The notes: generated by a model not told the origin, from the sequence alone. 64,000 nucleotides of DNA from Kryptolebias marmoratus (GCF_001649575.2 NC_051452.1:14893865-14957864), one strand, 5' to 3'; positions 1-13,149 are shown, numbered from the stretch's first letter. A program made the numbers and translations.

Positions 1-212
1 GGTGGGGCACGTTGGCGAGCGCCTGGTGGCCGGGCTTTCACCCATGGAGCCCGGCCGGGCACAGCCCGAAGAGGATACGTGGGTCCCTCTTCCCATGGGC
101 TCACCACCTATGGGAGGGGCCAAAGGGGTCGGGTGCAATGTGGGATGGGTAGTGGCCGAAGGCGGGGACCTTGGCGGTCTGATCCTCGGCTACAGAAGCT
201 GGCTTAGTTAAA
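1..212 (+). mobile_element. 5' leader fragment of a non-LTR retrotransposon (LINE)
   Basis: This GC-rich block differs sharply from the AT-rich DNA that follows at about 213. It resembles the leader that precedes the endonuclease ORF in an abundant fish LINE family, the family whose 3' ends finish in GATG repeats; this is recognition from memory, not a search. An open frame runs through 2-211, but it stops where the element is cut off, before any endonuclease motif. The left limit is outside the window. Retaining the 5' rather than the 3' part is unusual for a LINE and suggests later deletion or a rearranged copy. Confidence 0.5.
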
Positions 213-3200
213 ACAACCTTCTAGATATTTTAGTGTATGGATTAAGGAAAATCTACAAAAAATTCCAATTTGTGCATCCAATTCTGTTTTTTTTTTAAAT
301 ATTTAAGTAGTATAGTGTCTCATCATTCCACACTATAGGAAGAACAATTCAAATCAGTCATGAAAAGCCCTAAAGTTTTATGACATTCATGCCTGATTAA
401 GGCATGTCTTTTTTTAATGTGTATTTCACTATAAAGCAAACAATTAAGTTAAAAACAATAATTATAATTTTGAACCAGTACCATTTGACCAGTACTAAAA
501 ATAGACAACAAATGTATCTGTCTGCTTACAGTAGGAGGAAGTTGCTGCCCTGTTCAGGCAATGATACCTGTGATGCTCCTGTAAAGTGTGACAAATGTGT
601 TCTTCAGAGCTCAGCTGCTTTCAGAAGGAGAAAAAAAAACTGTGCAGTGTCTCTTAACGGGCTCTTGGGAATTGAGGTTGAGGGGCTAGAGTTGGAGTGA
701 ACTAACAGGGCACTTAGCTGCTATCTGTGGCTGAACAGGACTACTTCAGTACCTTCCTCTCAGCAGAATACTGTGTTGGGAGGTCTCATCTTCTAAATGG
801 CTTAGAGCTCACCAGACATGACAAAGCCTCCATATGAGCAGGGTGGTTGGCAGGTCAGACAGTGCAGACACATACAGTTGCGCACGTGATTCAGACTGAG
901 TAATGGAGAGGAGGAAGCCAGCGCAGGGACACAGAGAGTCAGATGGACAGGCATGAAACAGTCACTTGGTAGAGTTCACTCCTCCAGTTTCATTCTGTTC
1001 CCGCTCCTGCTTTGGTTATTCTATAGTTAATGACAGTGGGTGATACTCTGCCGCTCTGGCAGCAAGCCAGGGAAAACACCAGGTATAAGTCAACATGGTG
1101 CGGTAAACGATCGAGACTTGGGGCAGATCACGAACCTCAGCCGTGACCCTACACCGAGATCAACCAACACCTGTGATCGTGTTCTCCCTTTCAGACAACG
1201 GGAAAGTTTGGGCTCCCCTTTCATTGTTCCACATCTAAAAAACATTAGTATGTGACTGCAGTTAATCAAATTAGTCTTGTTAGGGTCAGTGCAGACATGC
1301 AGTCAGAGGTACCTATTTGTGTTAATTAGCTGCTTCAGGATTTCTTTTTTTTTTTTCTCTTTTTTTGTATGTTGTTTAGTTTTAACTTAAAACTTTTTCT
1401 AATGACTGCTACCTCAAAATACAAAGCAAGCTAAGTAATCACTATTACGACAGGAAATTAAAAACCAGCACTACTGGGTTTTTGAGCTTGTACTTCAAAC
1501 AGATCAACTATCTGACATACACATGCAAACTGACCAATTTACTTGAATGCCAAACTCTAACCTAAAAGCCAAACCTGCTTCTATATCCATCTTTAACCCT
1601 TCAGCAAAACCAATTAGCCACAAGACACGCACCAAGGATTGATCATTCTCGACTGGGCCTTCCTTGGGAGAGGGTGTCAAATGTTAATAGCTCAAACGTC
1701 CTATGAACCCAAAGACGACTATTGACAATTTATCCCAAAATTCTAACAAACCTCAAGATGCTTGATTTCCTAAATAAAACTTTTATTTTAATAGTTTTCA
1801 TATTTTACCTCCTAGGGTAAACAAAAAGGATGGGATCTAAATTAATGTGCGCCACACTGTGCCTTGCTTTTGACCCCCTACTTCAGTCATTGAGCTGACT
1901 CCCAGGAAACTACTGATGCATGAAAAACCCACCTAACCGTGGTTGAAAGGTTTGGTTTACGATGTCATGTTCCCATGCATACTTTAGTGAGAAAAACATT
2001 AAATGCACTGTAGTATTAGCTCTTTCTCTGCCCCATGACAAAGAAATACAAATATAAAGCTTACACATCGCAATGTCATAAAGACTGGTAAAAAGGAGTC
2101 ATAAAGTAAGAATCCACTTTTTTTTTTTTTTCTCATATTGATGGTTAATTTGACCTTAAATTAAAAATTTGTAAGCAAAGTTATTGACTGGCTGCCAACT
2201 GCTATGTGTGCTTGTTTACCTATAGAAAGAGCCAAAGTGACTGACAATAGGTCAGCAGCGGCGTCCGTGAAAGAGTCAGCTGGGCTTGAGGAGTCTGACA
2301 ATTTTGATGTATTGGTACATGTTTACACTTAGATTTGTAGTACTTGTATCACAGTTTGAGAACTATGATACTAAAGTTTTTGAAGTAGAACTTTGACTGG
2401 ATTGACAGGATAAAGGCTAGTCTAAGCAGGGTCAAGATCAAAGTGGATTGCTGTGGTCTTAAAACAATTCAATTATATCGTCAAATTTGGCCCTTTTTTT
2501 GTTATGAAGTCCATCTTCTCTTGTTTGGTTACACCTTGTAAGGTGTTACGGCACATTACTCAAACGGTAAGTGAATGGATGTGCATACTATATGACAAGG
2601 GTGAATGAGATCACAACTATTTTAAAATCAACAAACATCAGATTTTTTTCTTTTTTTTTACACATATACTAGCTTCCAGGAAGAATAAATATTTGTATGT
2701 ATCAAGACACTTCTTCAGCCCCAGTGAAAGTAAATAATGATCCCATACCTTTATCAAAAAGGGTGTTATGATTAAGGTTTTATAAGTGTGTTAAACATAT
2801 ATTGCCAATAGAGGGCAATATAGACTTGTACGTTTTTAATAAGCCCTTATGTACACATAGGATAGAAAAGCAACACTATTGTCTACAGTTATAAAACTCA
2901 CTGAGACACTAGTAATCAAGTCCAATCCTACCTCTAACTGGTCTCCTGCTTTCCTTTTAGCTGAGCTCTATGGCATTTTCTAAGTAACCCTTAACTTTCA
3001 CTTGCTTCTCCTTATGTCCTAACTGTGGAGTGTAATGAGGCCAGGTGCTTTTGGAGGTGCCCTATAAGGAAACTAAATCCTGCTGGTGCCGTAGAAGTCA
3101 TTGTCCAAGTTTATGGAACACTTCTATAGTTTCCTTTGACCTTGAGAGGCAGCAGCTGAAGCTCGGTCTCCTGTTACACTGAATGCACACTTAAAGCATC

Positions 3201-3633
3201 ATGTCGCCTCCTGACAGCTCTGATTAACTTGGTTTGGTTACATCAACATAAGGAAAGAAATTAGGACTTAATGTAGTTGCAATTACTGACGGTTACCAGT
3301 TGGTTTTGGAAGAAGAGTAACAGATTTGGTTGTACCCAGAATAATAAATATGGGAGGTTAGGGTTATGAAGAAAAAGCTTACCGGTACTATGTTTATCAT
3401 GTCAAGACTTATTGAATTGTTAGAATAAAAGTTGTTGCACTTGTTCAACATATTTTTGGTCATCTCCAGCATAGTTAACAACAGACACTGGCTGAGAAGC
3501 TACATATATGAGTATTGTGTTATAAAAATGTCATAGATATAAATCCACAGCCACTTCATGAAAAAGCTAGAAAATGACAAAGGGTTCTAAGAAAGATGTC
3601 TAAAAAATGTCTTCTTTGTAAAACAAAAGGTGT
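213..3633. other. Intergenic, no gene seen
   Basis: AT-rich DNA with short T and A runs. All open frames are short, lack family motifs and have no splice context. The stretch 1026-1230 is less AT-rich but was not recognised. A 9-bp inverted repeat lies at 2798-2822. Confidence 0.6.
2798..2822. repeat. Short inverted repeat over a CTCF-like core
   Basis: Arms TATATTGCC (2798-2806) and GGCAATATA (2814-2822) are exact reverse complements around a 7-nt loop. The segment CCAATAGAGGGCAA (2805-2818) fits the CTCF core pattern CCASYAGRKGGCRS at 12 of 14 positions. Binding is not established. Confidence 0.3.
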
Positions 3634-3660
3634 TATTTATTTTTATTTATTTATTTATTT
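3634..3660. repeat. (TTTA)n simple repeat
   Basis: Imperfect tandem TTTA units, followed directly by non-repetitive sequence. Confidence 0.85.
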
Positions 3661-3789
3661 CACAACTTTAGGTTGCCTGGAAACTCTTTCAAAAAGCGCA
3701 GGCACTTTAAAGAAACACAGCAAAGCTGGTGATGAGACGATGTATCTTTCTTATTAACTGAGCAGATCAGGAACGAACCAGTCAGTAGT

Positions 3790-4288
3790 TACCTGTTAGC
3801 TGGAGCTATTAGCTAACAATGGCTCCAGGTTACTAAGCTGTTTATAGTCTTGGTACACAAGGAGGTAGCTAATGGTTTCTTGTTAGCTGAAACCATTAGC
3901 TAGGAATGGGTCAAGCTTAATAAGCTTTTTGTATTGATGGTTCACAAGCAACTGGCAAAGGGTTCTTTATTAGCTCAAACAATTTGCTAGCAATAGCTTC
4001 AGGTTGCTAATTTTTGATGGTAATATTCCACAAAGAAGAAGCTAAAGGTTCTTTATTAGCGCAAACCATCAGCTACCTATGGCTCCAGCTTACTAAACTG
4101 TTTATAATCTTGGTACACAAGGTGGTAGCTAATGGCTCCTCATTAACTCAACCCATTATCTAAAAATAGCTTCAGCTCACTAAGCTTTTTATGGTGGTGG
4201 TCCATAAGGAGCTAGCTTACAATTACTTGCTAGTGCAAACCATTAACTAGCAGTGGCTCCAGCTTACTTGGTACAAGACGCCAACTAA
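3790..4288. repeat. 87-bp minisatellite, about 5.5 copies
   Basis: The landmark GGCTCCAG(G/C)TTACTAA and its variants recur at 3821, 3908, 3995, 4081, 4168 and 4255, a spacing of 86-87 bp. Each unit also has a TTAGCT...AACCATTAGCTA block and a GG(T/A)(A/T)CACAAGG block. Units are diverged, and alternate units (3821 and 4081 versus 3908 and 4168) look more alike, which hints at a 174-bp higher-order unit. It abuts the GATA array at 4290. Confidence 0.85.
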
Positions 4289-4289
4289 T

Positions 4290-4290
4290 T

Positions 4291-4380
<90 letters not shown>
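4290..4380. repeat. (GATA)n microsatellite
   Basis: About 23 uninterrupted GATA/TAGA units. The length and purity predict high length polymorphism. Confidence 0.97.
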
Positions 4381-5039
4381 AAATGGTATTTAAATGCATA
4401 ATAAAGTTCAGCAGCAATACTACAGATACCCTGTTTGTTGAAGCTACAGTCTATTTTTAGACCTTTATACTGTCAATTAGCTGGCGGGTTGTTCTGCCAT
4501 CAGGGAAAGGGATTCTCAGTCGGCTATCTGTCACTCGATGCAGAGTGTCAATAAGTTAAATGAAGCTTTTTGGAGTCATTTCTCACTGTCATTAGCCATA
4601 AGTCAATGAAGGAGATTGATCAGTGGGCAACTTCACCTTGTATGACATGTTTCAGATGGATTGACCTGTCAAGTTATTAGGCATGGTCAATGGTTGCGTG
4701 GTGTGTGTGTAGTTTATTATCAGAACACTGGAACTGTTGCCAGATTTCACAGTTTGAAGCAGGTGCAAGCAGACACTAATTACCTGCTTTATTTGGGCCG
4801 TGCAGAGTAATACAGTCGATACAAACCAACACAGCTGATTCTACTGTGTATAAAAAAGCAACGTAATCAATTCAGAATTTGAATATATAGGATTTTTTTA
4901 TCACTGCGTGGCCCTGGCTTTCCTCTGTACACTTACCCAGTAATATGTTGCGTTAGTCATAATCAAATTTGTCTTCTAACATGTTTTTATATTTATCGCC
5001 CTCTGCTAAAATGCAAATTAATACAATTATATTTTTGCT
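4381..5039. other. Intergenic, no gene seen
   Basis: AT-rich DNA without motifs. A CTCF-like core lies on the minus strand near 4998-5012 (GCCCTCTGCT on +). Confidence 0.5.
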
Positions 5040-5310
5040 CATGTTTGTGTGCCTGTGTGTTAGCAAAATATCTCATGAACCACTGAAGGGATTTTAACGA
5101 AACCATTAGGAAGTAATCACAAAATATACCTTTACGACCGATTACTCTTTGGAAGCAGCCCAATTCAAGATGGTTGTCATAGGCTATAATTAAGTCAGTT
5201 TTACAGATATTAAGGTAAAACTTGCTGTGGTATTGCTGAAAGTCATTTACATCACATACTTTAAACACGACATCTTGCAGTATGGCATGAGATTGTGCAT
5301 ATTGTTTTTT
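5040..5310 (+). repeat. Dispersed ~290-bp repeat (called R290 here), one copy
   Basis: It begins with the family hallmark GTTAGCAAAATATCTCATGA, followed by ACCACTGAAGG. It then passes through a GGAAGCAGCCCAATTCAAGATGG-like block (split here to avoid a long motif: GGAAGCAGCC, CAATTCAAGATGG) and a TTTTACAGATATTAAG block. The same order of blocks recurs at 7455, 45790 (reverse), 57995 and elsewhere in this window. No protein-coding capacity is seen. Confidence 0.75.
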
Positions 5311-5492
5311 TCAAGGTCCGGCCAAATCGACTACTTTTCTCAACACAGCGTCAGTAACCAGTGGAAGAAGGCATCTTTCAAAGGCAAAGATTCATTCAAT
5401 GGCCTTGACACCGTCATCATACATGGTGATGACAGTGTTATTACAAGGCCAGCACTGGGACGTCTGTCTACAACATCTTATGGATGAAGCCT

Positions 5493-5912
5493 CGAACAAA
5501 GGAATCCCTCCATCCATCCATCAATTTTCTTTACCCGCTTCTCCATTCCGGGTCACGGGGAGCTGGTGCCTATCTCCAGCAGTCACTGTGCGAGAGGTGG
5601 GGGACACCCTGGACAGGTCGCAAGTCCATCGCAGGGCCACATATAGACAAACGAGACAAACAACCATTCACACTCTTCACTCACACCTAGGGACAATTTT
5701 AGAGTCATCAATTAACCTAACATGCATGTTTTTGGTCTGTGGGAGGAAACCGAAGTACCCGGAGTAAACCCACGTGTGCACAGGGAGAACATGCAAACTC
5801 CACCCAGAAAGGCCCCAGGTCGGGAAGCGATCTTGCAACCTTCTTGCTGGAAGGCAATAGTGCTAACAGACTGCTAACCACTATGCCGCTGTGCCACCCG
5901 AACAAAGGAATC
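5493..5912 (-). mobile_element. tRNA-derived SINE (HE1/V-SINE-like) with target-site duplications
   Basis: A 14-bp direct repeat CGAACAAAGGAATC flanks the insert (5493-5506 and 5899-5912), the signature of target-primed reverse transcription. Read on the minus strand the body starts with a tRNA-like head (GGTGGCACAGCGGCATAGTGG) only partly matching pol III boxes. It continues through the conserved GGAGTTTGCATGTTCTCCCTG core and ends in a GGATGGATGG tail. The B box is degraded (GGTTGCAAGATCG). The element interrupts a unique segment that resumes at 5913. Confidence 0.85.
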
Positions 5913-6169
5913 GTAGACCCATATAAGTCCTAGGCTCTGCCCAACACAGAGGGCCGGAGCGCCACCTAATCGTGATATCAGTAATCGTACTATGTGTCAC
6001 CAAAAAAATGGCTTTAAGTGGTTCAAGCAAGTGATTCTGTGGGTGTAATGCTATCTTTATGTGTAAGCATGCAGCAGCCATCAGTAACCTGCTCATGATA
6101 TGGCAGGCATTAACACAGCCGATAAAGGTGCCTGAGCAACTGGTTTTCTTCTATTTCTCTTAAGTACTT

Positions 6170-6320
6170 ACCTTTACTTTTGGACATATCTAACACCCCA
6201 ATGAAAACTTCTGCCACTTTCTTCATACTCTATGACTGACATCACGGCTGATAAGGTACTAACTATTGACAACTATTAAGCAGAGCATCACTTTAGAGAT
6301 GACTGGACTATCCCTTTAAC
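6170..6320 (-). mobile_element. MITE terminal fragment (long-TIR family)
   Basis: This matches the right terminus of the complete element at 48461-49040: TTCTTCATACTCTATGACTG, GCTGATAAGGTACTAACTAT, then a terminal GGACTATCCCTT. Only one end remains here. Confidence 0.65.
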
Positions 6321-7454
6321 TAGTTTGATGTTTTGACATTCATTTAAACATACCACATTTAATTACTTTCATTTATTTGCTTAACCTTTTAGACGTGTCT
6401 TCTTTTTGTAGTGCTTTCAGGTGTTTTTGTTTTTGACACGTTTTGGATTCCATACCATCCTCTGAAAGTTTAATCTGTCCTTATCACACACTGTAGGTGT
6501 TAACCTCACATAGCACTTTGCATTTAGTGCTCAGTAGCATTATGCTGACACGGTAAATGGAAATGATCAACATTAGTTTCATCGTAGTCCGTGATAGTGT
6601 GACCACAACAAAGAAAACAAGCTAGATGGAGAATCACCTTGTGACAAAAGGAAACGCCTCGTTTCGTCAGAGAAGTAAAGTAGCTGTTGGTTGTTTTCTG
6701 CGCGTGCATTGTGTAGCATTTAAAGGGCTGGGGAAACAACCACTCAGGAGTGATCTGTTCAACGATGGGGATGGGACAAGTTGCCACGGCAACGCTGGCT
6801 TCTTGATTCCCCCCCCCCCAGACCGGCTGGAGCTGGCAGAGAGAAAGGAGCGAGCGGGAGGCAGACTGAAGGAGATGGAAGGGGGAGGTGAGGCCTCTCA
6901 CATGGGCTGGAGGAGCGCCAGAGGTTCTGACAGCAGCGCAGTAATGAACAGGAAGGACTGATCCTCACATTAGGAAGTCCTTAGGTGGTGGGAGCCCGTC
7001 ATGAACTGACTGCACTGTACACACACAGAGAGACATGTTTACTCTGAAGGATCAGTGGAGACAGTGGGAATATACTGGGATATAACCTGAAGACGTGAGC
7101 CTGTTCACTACAGACATCCGCTAGATGATGCACTCAGCTGGTTGAGGTTACACTGCAAAACACACACACACACACACATATAAACCTCATCTGAACTTCA
7201 CATGCAAGACAACAAAACATACAAACTATAAAATAATGTGCTCTTAATCTAATATGTAAAAAAAGGACTTCTGTTCTGTATCAGACAAACAAACTCTCCT
7301 TGGTTGTATGAAATGAGATCCATTAAAAAAAAAATCATATAAATTAATGTAAACACTCTTTTATTAACCTCTACACCTTGTCAGTTTTGAATTATAAGGT
7401 TAACCCTGCAAAAAAATTATTATTGTGTAATTGCCTGTGTCTGTGTGTGCGCTT
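6321..7454. other. Intergenic, no gene seen
   Basis: 6620-6970 is less AT-rich, with overlapping open frames on both strands, but these are low-complexity (Gly/Arg- or Ser/Pro-rich) and not recognisable. An (AC)n repeat occupies 7160-7179. Confidence 0.5.
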
Positions 7455-8330
7455 GTGTTAGTTGGTCTGTCTGTTAGCAAAATATCTCATGAGCCACTGA
7501 ATAAATTTAAATGAAACTCTCAGAATGTAATTGTGTGGGTGTTTGTCTACAGCTGATTACCTTTTGGAGTCAGCCTGTTTTAAGATGGCCGCCACAGCTA
7601 ATCAGCCTTTCACAACACAAAAATGGCTTTATTTCAGTCAATTTTACAAAGATTGAGCAAAAGATTTGGTGTGGTAGTCGCAGTGTGTCATCATTAACTC
7701 TTACATGGAATGCAGGACATCTTCACCTAAAACCTTGGCATTAACTGTTGGGCTTAATCATGTCTGTCTGGTGTGTCTGTTAGCAAAATATCTCATGAAC
7801 CACTGGATGAACTTTAATGAAACATTTAAAATATATTCAATAGCTATACATCTACAACTGATTAACTTTTTGCATCATCCCAACTGCCACAGACATCTGA
7901 TCGTAAAAAACAAAAAAATGATTAGAACTTAGTTTTATAGACATTGAGCTAAAATTTGGTGTGGTAGTAGTTGAGCATCATCTCCAACACATACATCAGG
8001 TGCAACACATTGCACAATATCTTTGCCTAAAACCTTAGCATTAACTATTGGACATAACCCTTATTGTCTGTTAGCAAAATATCTTACAAACCACTGAACA
8101 GATTTCAATGGAACTCTCAGAAAGTAATTATAGGCTGTACATCTACAACTAATTAAGTTTTGAAGTCAACCTAATTTAAGATGGCGGCCACAGCTAATCA
8201 ACCTTAGCCTACACAAAAATGGCTTTAACCCAGTGAATTTCACAGATATTGAGCTAAACCTTGGTGTGGTAGTAGCTGAGGGTAATCCTTAACATATAGT
8301 CATAGGGCTAACAGATCGACTTTGGCATGC
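7455..8330 (+). repeat. Three tandem R290 units
   Basis: The hallmark GTTAGCAAAATATCT(C/T)A recurs at 7473, 7779 and 8070, spacing 306 and 291 bp. Every unit carries, in order, the hallmark, a GAAACTCTCAGAAAGTAAT-type block, CTACA(A/G)CTGATTA, AAGATGGC(C/G)GCCACAGCTAA, an AAAATGGCT block, TTTTACA(A/G)ATTGAG and TTTGGTGTGGTAGT. The third unit lacks a full distal part. The A/T-rich blocks read in no conserved frame, so this is a noncoding satellite-like array. Confidence 0.85.
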
Positions 8331-10861
8331 AATATTCATTCCTTTAAGGAATTAAGTAGAAAAAAATACCCATAGTAATCTGCTTTAAAATGATCCAGTT
8401 CCAGAGTGAAAATAAGCTGACAGTATAGAGTAATAATGTGATGGAGAATTATCAGCTGAATCAGCAGGGGAAACACTATGTAATACAGAAGCTCTGCAAA
8501 TGATAAGAGTAGATATGAACCAAATTCTTAAAAAAACAAATACAAAGACTAACCAGGATAGAGTTACTCAAAGGGTAAACAAATCTAAAAATACCCCAGT
8601 CTCTAATGTGCTTTGTCAGCATTGATCTCCATGTATTATACCGCTGGTCTAATTGGATCTCTGTGAGGTATCCATTTTACTCAAAGCAACTTCCTCTGTG
8701 TTTGTTTCTCTAAAGCAGAATCAATCAGGAGCTGTACTGTGCTGTTTTCACTGCGTTGTCAGTTTCTTTAAGGGAAAAGCCTGGTGACAACAAAGTAGTA
8801 CTGGGGTGGGAACACTGCATGCATTGCTTCATCTTTATAACTCTATTCTCAGGCTGCGTTTCTGAAAGTAGGCTATAATTAGAACTGAATGTCACCCAAA
8901 GCAGTTCTGCTGCCAAGTCAGTGATATTTTCTTAAAAATTTGCTTTTGCTATAGTTCCTCAGATTCAAACGCCAACTCACTGCCATTGCCACGAGTTGAC
9001 TCATGTGTCTCGGTTTGAAGTCTGTGGCTGAGGACCATCCAGCTGCTCTCCTGAATGCAGCTATCACCGTATACAGGAGCAATCACGGCTTTGTTTGCTT
9101 ACATCCAAAGGTGTTGAATGTTAATCTGAAGGTCAGACATTTTTCACGAGCAGCTGTGTGCGAGCGAAAGATAAGACCGGAGCTGTGCTTGGCAGCTGAA
9201 ATCCCACAAAGAATGTCACCGAGGTCCCTCGGCAGAAGTCATTATAGGCCAAAGGAATGCTAAAAGCAGAAACGGGACTGAGCGCCGTGCTCACGGGTTT
9301 GGCTGTAGGAACTGGCACAGGATGCTGATGGGAGGCCATGCAGTATCAGAGTCTCAGCAGGAAGAATTAGATTCAACTTTTGGTTTTCAGTTTACAAAGT
9401 TTGTTTCTTATTGAACGTCTGTCAGCGTGGAAACCGATGCTGGAAACATAACCTGCTCCAGAGAAGGTCAGGTTTCCCAGGAAGAAATCAACAAAGACAT
9501 GTGGCACCACCCCTTCCCAAACTAATCAACTGTCATAATGGACTCAGGAACAGACACAAGGACTAAAAATTCCAGGTGATTATTTACAATATGTACAATT
9601 TCATAAAGGAGGGAAGCAGGGGGATTGTTACCGAAAGGAGAAAATCATCAGACTTGGATCTTTGGCAATCTGACATTTTTACCTGTTTCTGCTCTCTCGG
9701 TTCTTCTCATGGGCCAGCCTCCTAATTACTCACAACTGCAGCAGGTTCTCATTATCTAGTTCCAGGGTTCTTAAGGCAGTCACCGAGAGCAGTTCATCGC
9801 TGAAGCATCGAGTGCCTTGGGTAAACGGTCTCAGCCAGAAAACCAAGTTTAAGAAATTCTGAAAGTTACTTACCTGTGTCTGTCTTCTGTATACCTACCA
9901 GTAATCCTGTCTCTGCTCAACACCCTGCCACCTGAGAACTACTTGATCCGGCGCACCTGCTGAAGATCTGCAAACACCACCAGATTCGTGTAAATATCCA
10001 CCGACGGGAATTGGGAACCACGACCGATCACCACCTGCAAACTACTTACCTGCACCTTGTAAATACTCACCTGGGATTCCTGGAACCGCACCTCTGAGCC
10101 CGCACCCTACCACCTGTCGTAAGCCTCCACGCTACACCTGTAGTCAGCTCTGTCTCTGAACCTCTAGCAGCTCAAAGGACTAATCATTCTACCCTCCTTT
10201 TCAGATCCTGTTCCCCTTCCTGGCCCTAAATAAATCTTATTGTTTTACGACTTGTCTCCCGTGTTCTGTCCGCCTCCTGGGTACTCACGTTTGGCTAACA
10301 CCAGAAATCGTGTCAGGATCTTGAGGTCAGAATCTTTCCACAGGTATTTGCAAATAATCAAAACTTATTAATTTGGCTTTTTTCACCTAGGATCTAGGAG
10401 ACCTAAAAGGAGAAGAATGAAACATAGACGAAGAGAGGGCAGGCAGGTAAGTGTGCTGTGAGTTTCTTTATTTCTTTGCAGGAGCAGATCAAAACTGTGG
10501 GTCCATTTGGACCGAAGTAAAGATAGTATCGTACTGGGCTGCAATTGTTGGAAACGAGTTGGCAACTCAAACTTGACTCAGCATTACAAGAAAACGCAAA
10601 TCTTCAGTTGCAGTCTCACTGAATTTGCGTCTACGCCTGCCAGCTACCATAAAATGGTCCCACAACACTGATCTGCTCCAACAAAAAAAAAGGCAACTGG
10701 GCATTTACCTGTCTGCCCACTATCGGCCGAAGCCACATTTCTCTCCTTTTTGAACTTCTAGATCCTCTTTCCCTATCCTCGATCCTGAAAAAACCCCAAC
10801 AACAAACAAATAAGCAAACAAGCAAACAACAAAACCAAGTAACACAGTTTGATTATATGCA

Positions 10862-11000
10862 GATACCTGGATTCAGACCTCAAGATGGTCGACTTTAGCA
10901 AAACACAGAAATGGCTATAACAGTCCATTTTACAGATATTGAGCTAAAATCCGGCCTGATAGCAGCTGAGACTTATCTCCCTCACATATGTTGAACACTA
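10862..11000 (+). repeat. R290 distal fragment
   Basis: CTCAAGATGGTCG, AAATGGCTATAAC and TTTTACAGATATTGAGCTAA occur in the order and spacing of the distal half of R290. The hallmark half is missing. Confidence 0.65.
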
Positions 11001-12797
11001 ACAGGTTAGTTTTTTTGTTTGGTATAACAGGGAGTATGCTTTTTTTTTCAAGAAATGGTAGTTTAATTGTAATCTGATATCTGTGCTGCTTTTTATTTTT
11101 ATATACATGGTTATTTTTTAAAAATAAGTTAATGTTTCATCAAACGACTATAACCTGACTGAGAAGCATTAACACCTGGGCTGGTATCCCAGTAGTACAA
11201 TTTGTATTCTGCCAACTATGGTGTGAAAATCTAGCCTTGATAGGAAGCCAAAACGTTGCCTCTGGGCTCTCACGCATGTTAATCTAGCTGTCGTTATAAA
11301 TCCAGGAAGAGAAGTGAGAACAGGTCGAAATTACCTTCTTTTTAATGGCATTTCTCCAATGAGCTAAAACTCACAGCAGTTATTTGAAGGACGGCCACAT
11401 GAAGAAACTTGTGAGGAAATGAACACACACACACACAAGCATGCGTCACAGTCATTCCACTTTGGCACCTCAAGTGGACCGGCAAAGAGACAGGGACGTG
11501 TACGGGGCTCGTACATCTCTGGGATGACACCTCTCTTTGGCGATGAGTTGGACAGTCACAGGCGTTTAGCCATGACAGCGACGCTGACAGAAGGCAAAGC
11601 CGCAGTTAAATGGAGAGCTGCCGCCAGTATCTCCAAGTGACACATGGGTTATCATTGTCACACCAACTCCGCGTCCTTGGGACGTATTTTCCATGAACTG
11701 CAGACCTGAACTCCGCATTTCCAAAAAGATAGCGAGACTTCAGCTGAGGATACATGAGACAGTTTGTGCAAGGGGCCAGCTCTGGGAAAAGTCTGCATAC
11801 GCTGAATGAATATGCTGTCCTCTTTACGCAGATTCTGCTTTACCTGGTCTGTATTCATTCAGCTACAATCTTTCTGAGATCAAGATTGAACAAAAACAAG
11901 CACAAGCAGAAACAAACTTCGAACAGACTGGCTGGGTAAGTCCTGGATATGGGAAGTCATTTACCATGGACTGATCCAGGGATTAGGGCCCAAAGCCTGG
12001 GTTCCCAATCTAAATTGCTCCACATCCTGAACAGATTGAGTAAAAATGAATGGGCCAAGTGAGCTGATAGTCAGGTTTATGGGGAGCTATCCTGCTGTAC
12101 AATACTTCCCCCGCTGAAGTAGCAAGGGGTAAAGGATGGTGCAATAAAAAGACAAGGACAGGACTGTATTTTCACAACTATTGCTGTTATCAAGCTGAGT
12201 CTTGGTGAGGTTCGACAACAACATTTTTCTACCTATCACTTGTATTTAAATCATTATGAAATCAGTAGCACCATTTTTGCGGCCATGGTAGATGTGTGGC
12301 TCTTTGGAAGACGGTGTTTTGCCGTGCAGTTACTTCTCTGAACAAGAAGCCACTCTTAGAGGTGGTCATGGTTTGACTTTTGCGTCACCGTTACTATGAG
12401 GTTGAAATCATTTTGCCATCTGTTGCAGGTAACTTCTAGTGACTGACATAACCCTCTCCTTTTGCCCCTTAACCCTCCAGAAGCCCTCAAAACAGAGAGA
12501 GATAGAAAGAGGTAGAGAAGCCCTTGTAACTTTGGACCATTTTGACCCGAAGGCCAGGTGAGGGAGGCAACAAATTGTGTTGGTGTGCAACTGCAATACA
12601 AACTATAAAGTCTGGAATGGCAGTTATCAAAATGAAAGTATGGAAAGCAGTGTTATTGACAACAGTAGTGACAATAAAGGTAAAAAGAGTGAATAACAGT
12701 AACAACAATGGTAGTGATCGTGCACAACGCAAGTACGCATTTGCTCTTTCAGACTGAACTAGAACAATTTGTTGGATAAGATGAGAGACCGGGCTCG

Positions 12798-12822
12798 GCA
12801 CCAACCTTTTCTGGGTTGGTGC
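12798..12822. repeat. Perfect 9-bp inverted repeat
   Basis: GCACCAACC (12798-12806) pairs exactly with GGTTGGTGC (12814-12822) across a 7-nt loop. Similar GGTTGGTGC hairpins occur near ends of fish hAT elements, so this may mark a transposon terminus. Confidence 0.5.
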
Positions 12823-13114
12823 AAATTGAGAACTAGTCGAAAGAAAATTCAGCTTAGTTGTTTATTGGTTAAAAAAATGGAGCGACATTGCAGTTTTCCT
12901 CTAATGTGAAAGCGGCGCACCACCTTGTGGGCTAATCTATAAATCACAAGTGGAGGGATATGGGTAAAAGAAAACTATATTTTATACTATGACAAATATG
13001 GGATCAAAAAATGCTTTTATAATGAGTTTCAATGGGTTAGTGTTTCCCCAAATAAACACTCAAGGCTAATATAATGACCAGGAGTTTACAGAAGCATTTG
13101 AAATGATTAAAACT

Positions 13115-13118
<4 letters not shown>

Positions 13119-13149
<31 letters not shown>
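13119..13149. repeat. A31 homopolymer
   Basis: Thirty-one consecutive A. It may be the tail of an old retroposed copy; the 5' flank was not recognised. Confidence 0.9.

Noticed and set aside
9880..10330. Possible retroelement end with an AATAAA signal
   Set aside because: It looks like a dispersed repeat, but no terminal repeats, primer-binding site or duplication could be shown.
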